This document shows, in pieces, positions 18,327 to 26,449 of a stretch of DNA of 52,572 nucleotides. Positions within the stretch are counted from its first letter, which is position 1. Every line of letters begins with the position of its first letter. The stretch is from an uncultured Pseudovibrio sp. Its GTDB lineage: Bacteria > Pseudomonadota > Alphaproteobacteria > Rhizobiales > Stappiaceae. Made by a program: the position numbers and the translations under genes. The notes beneath the pieces were generated by a model. That model was not told where the DNA came from, ran no database searches, and saw only the letters and a list, made by a program, of their open reading frames with translations. The stretch spans positions 1-52,572 of the forward strand of contig CANNAV010000014.1 in assembly GCA_947502585.1 (NCBI GenBank), written 5' to 3'.

Positions 18327-18408
18327 GGCATGGTTCAAAAACAACGGTTTTCAGGGAACATTGGGCACAGGTTTCCCTGCCTGGAAATGTCATAGTACTC
18401 ACAGGGCA
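18327..18408 (+). repeat. Dispersed intergenic repeat, copy C (about 82 bp)
   Basis: Starts GGCATGGTTCAAAAAC and ends ACTCACAGGGCA. It aligns over its whole length with the minus-strand copy at 20900-20980, about 78% identical by hand with one gap; both contain GCACAGGTTTC. In one frame both copies also share a translated AQVSLP...VLT pattern, so the repeat may derive from an old coding sequence. Confidence 0.6.
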
Positions 18409-19107
18409 AATCAGCTTGATCAGGCTGCCCGTTGGAAACGCTTAAACCCCGGCATCTCCTGCCAACCTGGATACGGTGTTCCGGTCAGAACCTCTGCCGG
18501 TGTCTTATCTTGCACGCAACTGTTCTCACTGCGAAGGAACACCTGCTGGTTCAGTTAGAGCCGGACCAGCTCCAGACGCCTGGAGCTGATTTGTTTTCGA
18601 GAATCCTGATAAGGGCGGAGCCTGCTGTTGAGGTTCTCCACGATCGAACTGCACCCGGATTTCTTCCTGATTTTCAGTTACCTGCCAATTCCTTACAGGC
18701 TTTAATAATGTGGAGGTGGGAAAGGCAATGTTTGGACTCTGGCAGTATTTCTTTGAACACACATACCATCCCGGAACCATGATCGCTGCTATTCACCTCA
18801 GTCGGAAAATCTTGCTCAACCAGACCAGGCAGGTGGATAGACCAGGTTTCTGCATCACGACCATCTGCCTGGGAAAGGCTTGCACAGCAGAAACTTGTCA
18901 CAGCTACCTGGCATATGTTGCTTGCGGACATAGCCTGTAGGCCAATAGATTTCTTACAATCCGGCGACATACATGTTTGCATGTACGAACTCTATGACTG
19001 ATCAGCAATGAATAGCCGACTCGCAGGAGCCAGGATATTGCGACCAACCTGCACGAAGTGTGCCTTTCCTGAAACCTGCAAGCGACACAAAAGTGTCCAC
19101 TCGATCT

Positions 19108-19118
19108 GAACCATGCCG
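19108..19118 (-). repeat. Short fragment of the dispersed repeat (copy D)
   Basis: On the minus strand, GGCATGGTTCAGA matches the start of the repeat family and is followed at once by GTGGACACTTTTG, which looks like an IS3-type element end. The match is only about 13 bases, so it could be chance, but the arrangement repeats that of copy A. Confidence 0.25.
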
Positions 19119-19281
19119 AATTTTCATGGGGCTGAGGGGGACATCCAGTGAAAGTATGCACTGCAAACACTCACTTCTGCTGGCTGGGTAGTCTTCACCT
19201 CATTAAATAGTCGCCCTTCCCACAAAGAGCACTTGGCGAGGACAGAAAACACCGCTATCAACGTTGCTGTTGCTATACCTA

Positions 19282-19300
19282 TTTTCCCTGGGAGGGAAAA
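19282..19300. promoter_or_regulatory. Stem-loop 1 upstream of scoA
   Basis: TTTTCCCT and AGGGAAAA are perfect 8-bp arms around GGG. It stands nine bases before a second perfect stem-loop and about 120 bases before the scoA start, where an operator or a leader structure could act. Confidence 0.35.
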
Positions 19301-19308
19301 GCAGGATG

Positions 19309-19329
19309 CTGACCCTGATGGAGGGTCAG
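19309..19329. promoter_or_regulatory. Stem-loop 2 upstream of scoA
   Basis: CTGACCCT and AGGGTCAG are perfect 8-bp arms around GATGG. Together with the preceding stem it forms a tandem pair in the scoAB leader. No T-run follows, so a simple terminator is unlikely. Confidence 0.4.
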
Positions 19330-19419
19330 GTCCCATTGCCAGCATGAAAAGGCGGTACTGCTTGCGTTCTGGGGAATGAGAAACGTGAGTTTGACCAACT
19401 CATGTATGGGGAGTTTAGA

Positions 19420-20115
19420 ATGAATAAAGTGTATCCAAGTGCTGCCGCTGCTCTGGAAGGACTTACCTTTGATGGCATGACCGTCATGGCAGGTGGGTTT
19501 GGTCTTTGTGGCATACCGGAAAACCTGATTATTGCGCTGCGAGATTCCGGCGCAAAAGACCTCACTGCCATCTCTAATAACGCAGGCATCGATGACTTCG
19601 GTCTGGGCCTGTTGCTGCAGACGCGCCAGATCAGGAAGATGGTATCGTCTTACGTCGGCGAGAACGCAACCTTTGAACGTCAGTACCTGGATGGTGACCT
19701 TGAGCTGGAATTTAACCCTCAGGGCACGCTTGCTGAACGCATCCGTGCAGGTGGTGCAGGCATTCCGGGCTTCTATACTAAAACCGGTGTTGGTACCCTG
19801 ATCGCTGAAGGTAAAGAGCACAAAGACTTCAACGGTGAAACCTACATCATGGAAACGGGCCTGATTTCAGACGTGTCTCTTGTGAAAGCGTGGAAAGCCG
19901 ATAAGGAAGGCAACCTGATCTTCCGTATGACAGCGCGCAACTTCAACCCGATGATGGCAACCGCAGGTAAAACCACTGTGGTTGAAGTGGAGGAGCTGGT
20001 GGAGATCGGCGAGTTAGGTGCAGATCAGATCCATACTCCAGGTATCTTTGTTGATCGCATCGTTACTGGCACATTCGAAAAACGCATTGAGCAGCGCACA
20101 ACACGCGAAGCTTAA
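19420..20115 (+). CDS. scoA: 3-oxoacid (acetoacetate/succinyl) CoA-transferase subunit A
   Basis: Alpha subunit of a heterodimeric class I CoA-transferase that moves CoA between succinyl-CoA or acetyl-CoA and acetoacetate or a short fatty acid; cytoplasmic, 231 residues. Family marks: [18 protein letters not shown] near residue 20, [14 protein letters not shown], the long [21 protein letters not shown] and a C-terminal [12 protein letters not shown] place the start at 19420 (GGGGAG six bases before ATG), six codons inside the longest frame. ScoB follows after 15 bases. AtoDA-type use of acetate as CoA donor is possible. Confidence 0.9.
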   Translation: MNKVYPSAAAALEGLTFDGMTVMAGGFGLCGIPENLIIALRDSGAKDLTAISNNAGIDDFGLGLLLQTRQIRKMVSSYVGENATFERQYLDGDLELEFNPQGTLAERIRAGGAGIPGFYTKTGVGTLIAEGKEHKDFNGETYIMETGLISDVSLVKAWKADKEGNLIFRMTARNFNPMMATAGKTTVVEVEELVEIGELGADQIHTPGIFVDRIVTGTFEKRIEQRTTREA

Positions 20116-20130
20116 GGGAGGGCATATATC

Positions 20131-20760
20131 ATGGCCTGGAATCGTGACGAAATGGCCGCCCGTGCGGCAAAAGAACTACAAGATGGTTTCTACGTAAACC
20201 TCGGTATCGGCATCCCCACGCTGGTCGCAAATTACATTCCGGAGGGTATGAATGTAACCCTGCAATCAGAAAACGGCATGCTCGGCATGGGCCCGTTCCC
20301 GACTGAAGAGGACGTCGATGCCGACCTGATCAACGCTGGTAAGCAAACTATCACCGAGCTGGACCGCACCAGCTACTTCTCTTCAGCAGACAGCTTTGCA
20401 ATGATCCGTGGTGGCCACATCGACCTTTCCATCCTTGGTGCGATGGAAGTCTCCGAAGAGGGCGACCTGGCCAATTGGATGATTCCTGGCAAAATGGTCA
20501 AGGGCATGGGTGGTGCAATGGACCTTGTGGCAGGCGTCAAGCGCGTTGTGGTCATTATGGATCATACCAACAAACGCGGAGACAAAAAGCTCCTCCATAA
20601 ATGCGCTCTACCGCTCACTGGTGTAAAATGCGTCGACCGCATCATCACTAACCTTGGCGTCTTCGACATCGCTAACGGCGGCCTGAAAGTTGTAGAAATG
20701 GCTGAAAGTGTCACTTTAGACGAGATCAAAGAGAAAACTGAAGCTAAGCTGACAGACTAA
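20131..20760 (+). CDS. scoB: 3-oxoacid CoA-transferase subunit B
   Basis: Beta, catalytic subunit of the CoA-transferase, 209 residues. The nucleophilic glutamate lies in [12 protein letters not shown] (near residue 48), which forms the covalent CoA thioester. Other family segments are [40 protein letters not shown] and [16 protein letters not shown]. With ScoA it probably works in ketone-body or polyhydroxybutyrate turnover. A GGGAGGG ribosome site precedes it. Confidence 0.92.
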   Translation: MAWNRDEMAARAAKELQDGFYVNLGIGIPTLVANYIPEGMNVTLQSENGMLGMGPFPTEEDVDADLINAGKQTITELDRTSYFSSADSFAMIRGGHIDLSILGAMEVSEEGDLANWMIPGKMVKGMGGAMDLVAGVKRVVVIMDHTNKRGDKKLLHKCALPLTGVKCVDRIITNLGVFDIANGGLKVVEMAESVTLDEIKEKTEAKLTD

Positions 20761-20784
20761 CCAAACTTCACTTTGACAAGGCAA

Positions 20785-20812
20785 GAGAGGGCAATTTGTC
20801 CTCTCCTTTGTT
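20785..20812 (+). terminator. Possible terminator after scoB
   Basis: GAGAGG (20785-20790) and CCTCTC (20800-20805) pair around a 9-base loop, followed by CTTTGTT. It lies about 25 bases after the scoB stop. The stem is short and the T-run broken, so it would be a weak terminator. Confidence 0.4.
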
Positions 20813-20899
20813 CGTATGTATTGAGAAGAATTATTAATTACTCGTCCTCCCATGTGTGGATAGTCCTGCGAATGCAAGGATTTTTGACGTGCCTGGACA

Positions 20900-20980
20900 T
20901 GCTCTGTGAGCACTGTGCCATTTCGTGGCAGAGAAACCTGTGCCAGGAGTTCACTAAAAACCGCTGTTCTGAACCATGCC
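20900..20980 (-). repeat. Dispersed intergenic repeat, copy B (about 81 bp)
   Basis: Read on the minus strand it starts GGCATGGTTCAGAACAG and ends GCTCACAGAGCA. Hand alignment to 18327-18408 gives about 17 mismatches and one gap over 82 positions. The two copies are in opposite orientation, about 2.5 kb apart, and flank scoAB. Confidence 0.6.
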
Positions 20981-21308
20981 GAAAACAGCAAGGAGTTTCT
21001 CGCCGATGGCAGGTCTTGTATCGCTGCGCGGGATGGATCATGAGTAGAGCCACCAAAAGTTTGCAAAGAACTTCTGATAACAGCAAAACCGTGCCGCGCC
21101 CTGGTGCGGGCTGACCGCCAGCCTTTTGACCGGAAGGGCCAAGACAGCCGACCGGATGTTACACGTCTTGTTATTGAGCGTAAGCGCCAGCAGCTTGCTG
21201 AGTTCGTCGGTTCTGAATATAAGAAAACCGTAAATTGACATGTTACAGCGTATTCGTGCCGGACCTGTTGGTTCTTACATAAGAATACACTCAGGAATGG
21301 ACTGCCAC

Positions 21309-22253
21309 ATGAACCTGGTCTTATCTCTCAAAAATTTTAACGAACCTGAGTGGATCGACCGTTTGCAGGCACTTCTTCCCAATCGAAAGGTTGAGGGCTG
21401 GAATAACGGTGTATCTGTACCAGAAAAAGCAGAGTACCTCGTTGCCTGGAAACCGGACCCTGCTGTCTTTGCCGCATTACCAGGCCTCAAGGTGATCTTT
21501 TCGCTAGGTGCTGGTGTAGACCACCTGACTTCATTACCGGAACTACCCAGGCTCCCTTTGGTTCGGATCGTTGATCCAGACCTCACCAGCCGCATGACAG
21601 AATGGGTGACCTTCCAAACCCTACTCCACCATCGCCAGCATCTGACTTACGCCGCTCAACAAGAGGCGAAGGTTTGGCAAGCTCACAGGCAATGGGCGGC
21701 AAAAGATGTGCGCGTTGGTATTTTGGGGCTCGGCGAGCTGGGGCTGAATTCAGCAATAGCACTCAAAGCCCTGCGCTTCAAAGTTGCTGGCTGGTCCCGT
21801 ACGCCCAAGAATACAGATGGTATTGAAAGTTTTGTCGGTGACGACCAGCTGGAGGCGTTCCTAAATCGAACAGACATTCTGATCAACTTGCTACCCTCCA
21901 CACCTGCCACGCACAAACTGGTCAATGCAGACCGGTTGGCCATGTTACCTCATACCGGCGCATTAGGTGGACCTGTCTACATCAATGCCGGACGCGGTGC
22001 GACGCAGGATGAATCCGCAATCGAGGCGGCTTTAACATCCGGCCAGCTCAAAGGTGCAAGTCTTGATGTGTTCGCTATTGAACCTCTGGCAGACACAAGC
22101 CCTCTCTGGCAGCAAAAAAACTGCATTATCACTCCGCATGTGGCAGCTGAGAGTGACCCACAAGCCCTTTCTGAGTATGTTGCGCAGCAAATCAGGGGTA
22201 TTGAGCGCGGTGAAACACCTGAAAACCTTGTCGATCTGGAAGCTGGATACTAG
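21309..22253 (+). CDS. ghrA: Glyoxylate/hydroxypyruvate reductase A-type D-2-hydroxyacid dehydrogenase
   Basis: NAD(P)H-dependent reductase of glyoxylate or hydroxypyruvate, cytoplasmic, 314 residues (GhrA is 312). The NAD-fold motif GILGLGELG lies near residue 140. The substrate and catalytic residues are present: VFSLGAGVDHL, the arginine in NAGRGATQDE, and the ITPHVAAE histidine. The longest frame starts 23 codons earlier, but ATG at 21309 matches the family N-terminus (MNLVLSLKNF) and has AGGA about 11 bases upstream. It stands alone, so its pathway is open. Confidence 0.8.
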   Translation: MNLVLSLKNFNEPEWIDRLQALLPNRKVEGWNNGVSVPEKAEYLVAWKPDPAVFAALPGLKVIFSLGAGVDHLTSLPELPRLPLVRIVDPDLTSRMTEWVTFQTLLHHRQHLTYAAQQEAKVWQAHRQWAAKDVRVGILGLGELGLNSAIALKALRFKVAGWSRTPKNTDGIESFVGDDQLEAFLNRTDILINLLPSTPATHKLVNADRLAMLPHTGALGGPVYINAGRGATQDESAIEAALTSGQLKGASLDVFAIEPLADTSPLWQQKNCIITPHVAAESDPQALSEYVAQQIRGIERGETPENLVDLEAGY

Positions 22254-22385
22254 GTTCATCTGAGTCTTGATGAAACCTTAGTTTAGAGTACAAAATATCT
22301 GAAGAAGTTGAGCACAGGGATCAATCTGAGGTTTAACCGCGAAGAGTAGCATCAAACACGACAATAACAATCAGGTTGTGATCTT

Positions 22386-22601
22386 ATGCTCTCCATATTA
22401 CGAGGTTTGTTCCAGCGGGATCTGGGCCGCGCGGCAATTGAATTCAGCCTCATCTCCGGCCTCATTGCTTTGGCGATCTTTGCCATGGCGTCCGCCCCAC
22501 CACTCACCAACTCACCCCTTACTTCAAAGGATGCCACGTCACAGCCAAATGCAGCCGAGCGGGATGTTCAGTTATGGGAGCTCGTAAAATCAAGTAACTA
22601 A
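22386..22601 (+). CDS. flp: Flp-type IVb pilin (major or minor pilin of the Tad system)
   Basis: A 71-residue prepilin. The processing motif is DLG|RAAIEF: cleavage after G14, glutamate at +5 and phenylalanine at +6, then a 20-residue hydrophobic helix (SLISGLIALAIFAMA). This is the Flp pattern (usual G|xxxxEY), with F in place of Y. The mature part of about 57 residues ends in a polar tail rich in Asn, Ser and Gln. It heads the tad locus, about 110 bases before its probable peptidase cpaA. Being the only flp gene seen, it may be the main pilin, although its tail is longer than that of compact Flp pilins. Confidence 0.75.
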   Translation: MLSILRGLFQRDLGRAAIEFSLISGLIALAIFAMASAPPLTNSPLTSKDATSQPNAAERDVQLWELVKSSN

Positions 22602-22709
22602 ACTTTTAAATATGTAAATTTTAACGAGATAAATATATCAGACGTTAAGAGCTTCTTTGGAATTGCCATTGCAAAACCATAGCATGGTATTTATGGAGGA
22701 GATCACGAC

Positions 22710-23222
22710 ATGATTGCAAATGGACTATTGATCATTTTTCCATTGCTGCTTTCAATCGCAGCATTCTTCGATCTATTGACAATGACTATCCCGAACAAAC
22801 TCAACCTGACCATAGTGCTTGCTTTTGTCGGCTTAGCCTTTTTATTGCAGCTCCCTCCGGAACTGGTCGCAATGAGTTTAGCGCTCGGTTTTGGTGTGAT
22901 GGCGGCAGGCTTCGGCTTGTTCGCACTCGGTGTCATGGGTGGTGGTGATGTGAAATTCCTCGCTACAATCTCTCTTTGGTTTGGCCTTTCGATGAACATG
23001 CTGGACTTCATTTTGCTGACCAGCATCTATGGCGGCGCATTGACGCTTGTTATCTTAGCCTTGCGTAAGGTTCCGTACTTTCCGCAGTTCATGCAGGGGC
23101 AGGACTGGCTCTTAAAATTGCATGACAGAAATTCAGGTGTGCCATATGGAATTGCAATCGCAATTGCAGGGATTCAAGTATACCCTAACACCTTTTGGTT
23201 TGCTCAAATTCCAAGTCTATGA
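22710..23222 (+). CDS. cpaA: Prepilin peptidase CpaA/TadV (A24 family)
   Basis: Membrane aspartyl protease that cleaves Flp and pseudopilins, 170 residues with about five membrane segments. The two catalytic aspartates are D21 (FFDLLTMTIPN) and D80 in the GxGD motif (MGGGDVKF). It lacks the N-methylase domain, as is normal for CpaA/TadV. GGAGG lies 15 bases before the ATG. Expected substrates in this window are the Flp pilin and the two TadE-like proteins, all of which carry G|xxxIEF. Confidence 0.88.
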   Translation: MIANGLLIIFPLLLSIAAFFDLLTMTIPNKLNLTIVLAFVGLAFLLQLPPELVAMSLALGFGVMAAGFGLFALGVMGGGDVKFLATISLWFGLSMNMLDFILLTSIYGGALTLVILALRKVPYFPQFMQGQDWLLKLHDRNSGVPYGIAIAIAGIQVYPNTFWFAQIPSL

Positions 23223-23380
23223 ACATTTCGCAGAAAATCATATTAGTAAATTATTCATGACATGAATTAATGTGATTTCACAGAATCTAACCTATTCGCT
23301 TCTCGAATCGTCCCAATCTGATCCCGTACACATCAGTATTATTGATATGTATAATATTATTACGGATTATTAACTATGTC

Positions 23381-23409
23381 TTGACAACTTTTGCTCAAAT
23401 TAGAATTAT
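23381..23409 (+). promoter_or_regulatory. Putative sigma-70 promoter of the cpaB operon
   Basis: A perfect -35 TTGACA, a 17-base spacer and -10 AATTAT (4 of 6) lie 42 bases before the cpaB ATG, with no terminator between. Spacing is ideal. This would let the cpaB-tadC genes be expressed apart from flp-cpaA. Confidence 0.5.
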
Positions 23410-23450
23410 CAAATACTGCTTAGCTAAATCTCTTAAAGGGTGGGTGCCAC

Positions 23451-24230
23451 ATGAAGGCCTCCAGATTGCTGGTTTTAATTATCGCTTTATCCTCTGGTGG
23501 GTTGGCTGCCTGGTTGAATCTTTCCTCCGGTTTCCGTGAGCCGTCTCCGGCCATCGTGGTGCAGGAACAAGAAATACCGTCACTGGAAATTCTTGTTGCA
23601 GCGCAAGATCTCAAAGTCGGCATATCTCTTGCGCCAGGTGATTTAGGTTGGGCCAGATGGCCGGAGGAATCGGTATCTGACGGTGCAATCCTGCGCCACT
23701 CAAGTCCAAATGCAGATGATGAATTTTCGGGGCAGATTGTCAAAGCTGCCATGTTCAAAGGGGAGCCAATCCGCGCCGAGCGTCTCATTGATACAGACAA
23801 GGGCTTCCTGGCAGCGATCCTCCCAAAAGGAAAACGCGCCATCGCTGTTCCGGTTGATGCAGTCTCTACCGCAGGTGGTTTCATACTTCCCGGAGACAAG
23901 GTTGACGTACTGATCACCACTCGAGCCAAAAAACGCGGCGAAGGCTATAACACTGAAACGCTCCTTGAGAACCTTAAGGTACTCGCTATTGATACAACGA
24001 CGGCATCTGAAAATAACGAGAAGGCGATGTCCCCGGATCAGACAGCCACACTGGAACTTCTTCCTCACGAGGCAGAAATCATCGCCCGAGCAACTCAGAT
24101 GGGCACTCTCTCACTTTCATTGCGCAGCGCAGCAGATTCCAGAGACGGTGAGAAGCAGCCGCCCCGCGTCAAAGGTGGCGTAAAGTTTGTAAAGTATGGG
24201 ATTACTTCCCAGTCCGCTAACAAAAATTAG
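23451..24230 (+). CDS. cpaB: Flp pilus assembly protein CpaB/RcpC
   Basis: Periplasmic assembly protein of the Tad system, 259 residues. An N-terminal anchor (RLLVLIIALSSGGLAAWL) is followed by a SAF domain (about 42-110, LEILVAAQDLKVGISLAPGDLGW) and the RcpC domain (GKRAIAVPVDAVSTAGGFILPGDKVDVL). RcpC/CpaB is thought to stabilise the secretin or bind peptidoglycan. GGGTGGG precedes the ATG. CpaC starts 11 bases after the stop, so they share an operon. Confidence 0.9.
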   Translation: MKASRLLVLIIALSSGGLAAWLNLSSGFREPSPAIVVQEQEIPSLEILVAAQDLKVGISLAPGDLGWARWPEESVSDGAILRHSSPNADDEFSGQIVKAAMFKGEPIRAERLIDTDKGFLAAILPKGKRAIAVPVDAVSTAGGFILPGDKVDVLITTRAKKRGEGYNTETLLENLKVLAIDTTTASENNEKAMSPDQTATLELLPHEAEIIARATQMGTLSLSLRSAADSRDGEKQPPRVKGGVKFVKYGITSQSANKN

Positions 24231-24240
24231 TAGGTAAACT

Positions 24241-25692
24241 ATGGTTTTTCAACGACAAATTAGTCTGGCGAGAAGTTTACCGCACAAAGGTCGTCTCAGT
24301 GAAACCTTCATGCAGCTCCTTCTGATCTCTGCCCTGGTTTTACTCGGACCGCAGATCGCGTTTGCTCAAAGCAATTTTGAGGCAACTGTGGAAGTCACGT
24401 CTCAGTACCGCAATAAAGTTCGCCAGCTGAATGTTGGTGAGGGAAGATCAATCGTCCTCAATACAAATGAGGAGGTCCTCGATGTCCTCGTCTCAAATCC
24501 GGAAATTGCAGATGCTGTTGTCCGCACCAGAAATCGCGTTTTCGTTTTTGGCAACAAAACTGGTCAGGCTTCACTGGTTTTGTTTGGCAATGGTGGCAAC
24601 CAATTGGCATCATTCAACCTGAGCGTACAGCCTGATCCGTCAGGTCTGGTTGAGCTCATTCAACGATTGCTGCCAAACTCCGCAATTAATGCAGATATCG
24701 TAAATCAAAGCGTCGTCCTCTCCGGAACGGCAATCTCCGCGCTCGAAGCGCAACAAGCCTACGATATTGCGCTGAAGTTTGTAGACAACGACGACAAAAA
24801 AATCGTCAACACAATCGCAGTCGCAGACAAAGATCAGGTGCAGCTCAAAGTTACAGTCGCTGAAATTGAACGCACAACTATCAAACAGCTCGGTGTCAAC
24901 CTCCAAGGCTCACTCGAAATAGGAGCGCTTGATGTGGGCTTCAATACTTCGCCTGCATATAACGTCAATCCTTCTGTCGTAAATGCCGGGTCGTTGACAG
25001 GTAACTTAGAGTTCGGAGGCGGTACACTCAATCCCACGCTCAAAGCACTCAAACGTGAAGGGGTTATGAGAACTCTGGCGGAACCAACACTCGTAGCAGT
25101 CTCAGGTGAAAACGCCAGTTTCCTCGCGGGTGGTGAGTTTCCCATCCCTGTCGCCTATGAGGACAACAATGTTAGTCTTGAGTTTAAGCCATTCGGTATT
25201 GGACTGGATTTTACTCCCGTCGTTTTGTCCGGGGGGCGGATCAAACTTCGCGTAAAGACTGAAGTCAGTGAACTGAGTTCTGAAGGGGCGGTAAGTATCA
25301 CAAATGGTATTGCTGTTTCAGCACTTAAAGTTCGCAGAGCGGAATCTACACTGGAGCTTCCTTCCGGAGGAACCCTGGTAATGGCAGGTCTCCTGAAGCA
25401 TAATTATGGTCAGGAAATTGATGGGATACCTAGGTTAAAGGATATACCTATCCTTGGTACAATGTTTAAGAGCCGTGATTATATCAACAGGCAGACAGAA
25501 CTGGTAATCTTCGTAACGCCATATGTGGTGAGGCCTATCGCACGTTCCCAGGTTGTTCGCCCTGATGAAAACTTTGCAGCGCCAGACGATCAGTCAACAA
25601 TCTTTCTAAATCAATTGAGCCGGATTTACAGGGCGACAGATGCACCTGTGAAGGGAAATTATCATGGCAAAATTGGCTACATTTACGAGTGA
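24241..25692 (+). CDS. cpaC: Outer-membrane secretin CpaC/RcpA
   Basis: Forms the outer-membrane gate for the Flp pilus, 483 residues. A signal peptide ends near AFAQ (residue 43) after an unusually long N-region of about 20 polar residues. Then come the pilus-secretin N domain (about 55-135, RSIVLNTNEEVLDVLVSNPEIADAVV), a BON-like segment and the secretin domain (about 265-440) with PFGIGLDFTPVV and VPxLxDIPxLGxLF-like IPRLKDIPILGTMF. It is complete. CpaD follows after 11 bases. Confidence 0.92.
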   Translation: MVFQRQISLARSLPHKGRLSETFMQLLLISALVLLGPQIAFAQSNFEATVEVTSQYRNKVRQLNVGEGRSIVLNTNEEVLDVLVSNPEIADAVVRTRNRVFVFGNKTGQASLVLFGNGGNQLASFNLSVQPDPSGLVELIQRLLPNSAINADIVNQSVVLSGTAISALEAQQAYDIALKFVDNDDKKIVNTIAVADKDQVQLKVTVAEIERTTIKQLGVNLQGSLEIGALDVGFNTSPAYNVNPSVVNAGSLTGNLEFGGGTLNPTLKALKREGVMRTLAEPTLVAVSGENASFLAGGEFPIPVAYEDNNVSLEFKPFGIGLDFTPVVLSGGRIKLRVKTEVSELSSEGAVSITNGIAVSALKVRRAESTLELPSGGTLVMAGLLKHNYGQEIDGIPRLKDIPILGTMFKSRDYINRQTELVIFVTPYVVRPIARSQVVRPDENFAAPDDQSTIFLNQLSRIYRATDAPVKGNYHGKIGYIYE

Positions 25693-25703
25693 GGACAAGT
25701 GAA

Positions 25704-26438
25704 ATGAGTATCCTGCTGTCATCCACTTTGAAATGTGCGACCATATTGAAAGAAACTTCAGTAGTGCTCGGCACTGTAGCTATGCTTGGAGCATGTCAGT
25801 CACAAACATCATATGTTGAACATCAGTCTATTGCAGATTTTGACTATCGGAAACGACACCCTATTGTCATTACAGAGGCACCTGAAAATTTTGACATTCC
25901 CGTAGCTGGCGAGATGCGCAATCTGAACGGCTCTATGAAAACGGCAGTCGCTGCGTTTGGTAAACAGGCGGACATTGATGGAAATGGATTTGTTGAGATA
26001 CTGGTCCCTTCAGGTTCCGGGAATGAAGCTGCAGTAAAAGCGGTCTCGCCTCAGATCCGCACTGCACTGAAAAAGGGTGGGGTAGCTTCTGAACATATTG
26101 TCATGAGGAGCTACGCGGTATCTGATATGGGGGCATCAGCGCCAGTCCGTCTTTCATTCATGCGTGTTAAAGGGGTTGTAAGCGATTGCGGCAATTGGCC
26201 CTATGCGATGAAGAGCAATGATCAAAACACGGACTATCACAACTTCGGGTGTGCTACTCAGGCGAACCTCGCCGCGATGGTCGATAATCCGGCAGATCTG
26301 TTACGACCACGTCCATTGGGACCGAATGATCCTGCAAGAACCAATGAGATTTTGGCAAAAAACCGCTCTGGAGAGCTGACACCAGGCCAGTATGAAACCG
26401 GTGTCGGGACAAGCGTATCGTCCGTGGCGCAGAACTAG
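25704..26438 (+). CDS. cpaD: Pilus assembly lipoprotein CpaD
   Basis: Outer-membrane-linked lipoprotein of the Tad secretion apparatus, 244 residues. A signal with lipobox MLGAC places the acylated cysteine near residue 31. Family features are the YRxRHPI motif (YRKRHPIVI) and the C-terminal FGCATQANLAAMVDNPADLLRPR. ATG at 25704 has GAGG nine bases before it and is preferred to a GTG five codons upstream. It lies between cpaC and cpaE in the operon. Confidence 0.9.
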   Translation: MSILLSSTLKCATILKETSVVLGTVAMLGACQSQTSYVEHQSIADFDYRKRHPIVITEAPENFDIPVAGEMRNLNGSMKTAVAAFGKQADIDGNGFVEILVPSGSGNEAAVKAVSPQIRTALKKGGVASEHIVMRSYAVSDMGASAPVRLSFMRVKGVVSDCGNWPYAMKSNDQNTDYHNFGCATQANLAAMVDNPADLLRPRPLGPNDPARTNEILAKNRSGELTPGQYETGVGTSVSSVAQN

Positions 26439-26449
26439 TGGGATAAACT

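Larger units (their letters stand above)
18175..19419. other. Long intergenic region between cysG and scoA (1245 bp)
   Basis: No credible gene is present: the frames on both strands are short, lack ribosome sites and have no family look. It holds the cysG promoter region, repeat copies C (18327-18408) and D (about 19108-19118), a TACATG/CATGTA palindrome at 18970-18985, an insertion-sequence-like end (AAAGTGTCCACT near 19090) and two tandem stem-loops before scoA (19282-19329). The mix suggests past insertions and deletions. Confidence 0.5.
20761..21308. other. Intergenic region between scoB and ghrA, with repeat B and a short coding-like stretch
   Basis: Besides the terminator and repeat B, the stretch 21040-21238 looks partly coding. 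One frame gives a 24-residue peptide from ATG at 21040. A second, open from 21044 to a stop at 21238, ends in DVTRLVIERKRQQLAEFVG and a lysine-rich tail, plausible protein composition but with no start codon in a sensible place. It may be the tail of a lost gene. I do not recognise the family. Confidence 0.3.

Noticed and set aside
18175..18402. N-terminal extension of CysG by 76 residues
   Set aside because: The extension is cysteine-rich and unlike the family, overlaps repeat C, and a good ribosome site stands before ATG 18174.
18432..18782. A 116-codon plus-strand frame upstream of cysG
   Set aside because: No ribosome site, mixed composition and competing frames on the other strand; judged non-coding.
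20716..21066. A 116-codon minus-strand frame overlapping the end of scoB and repeat B
   Set aside because: It runs through a terminator-like stem and into scoB antisense; only the repeat section shows similarity to another locus, so it is reported as a repeat rather than a gene.
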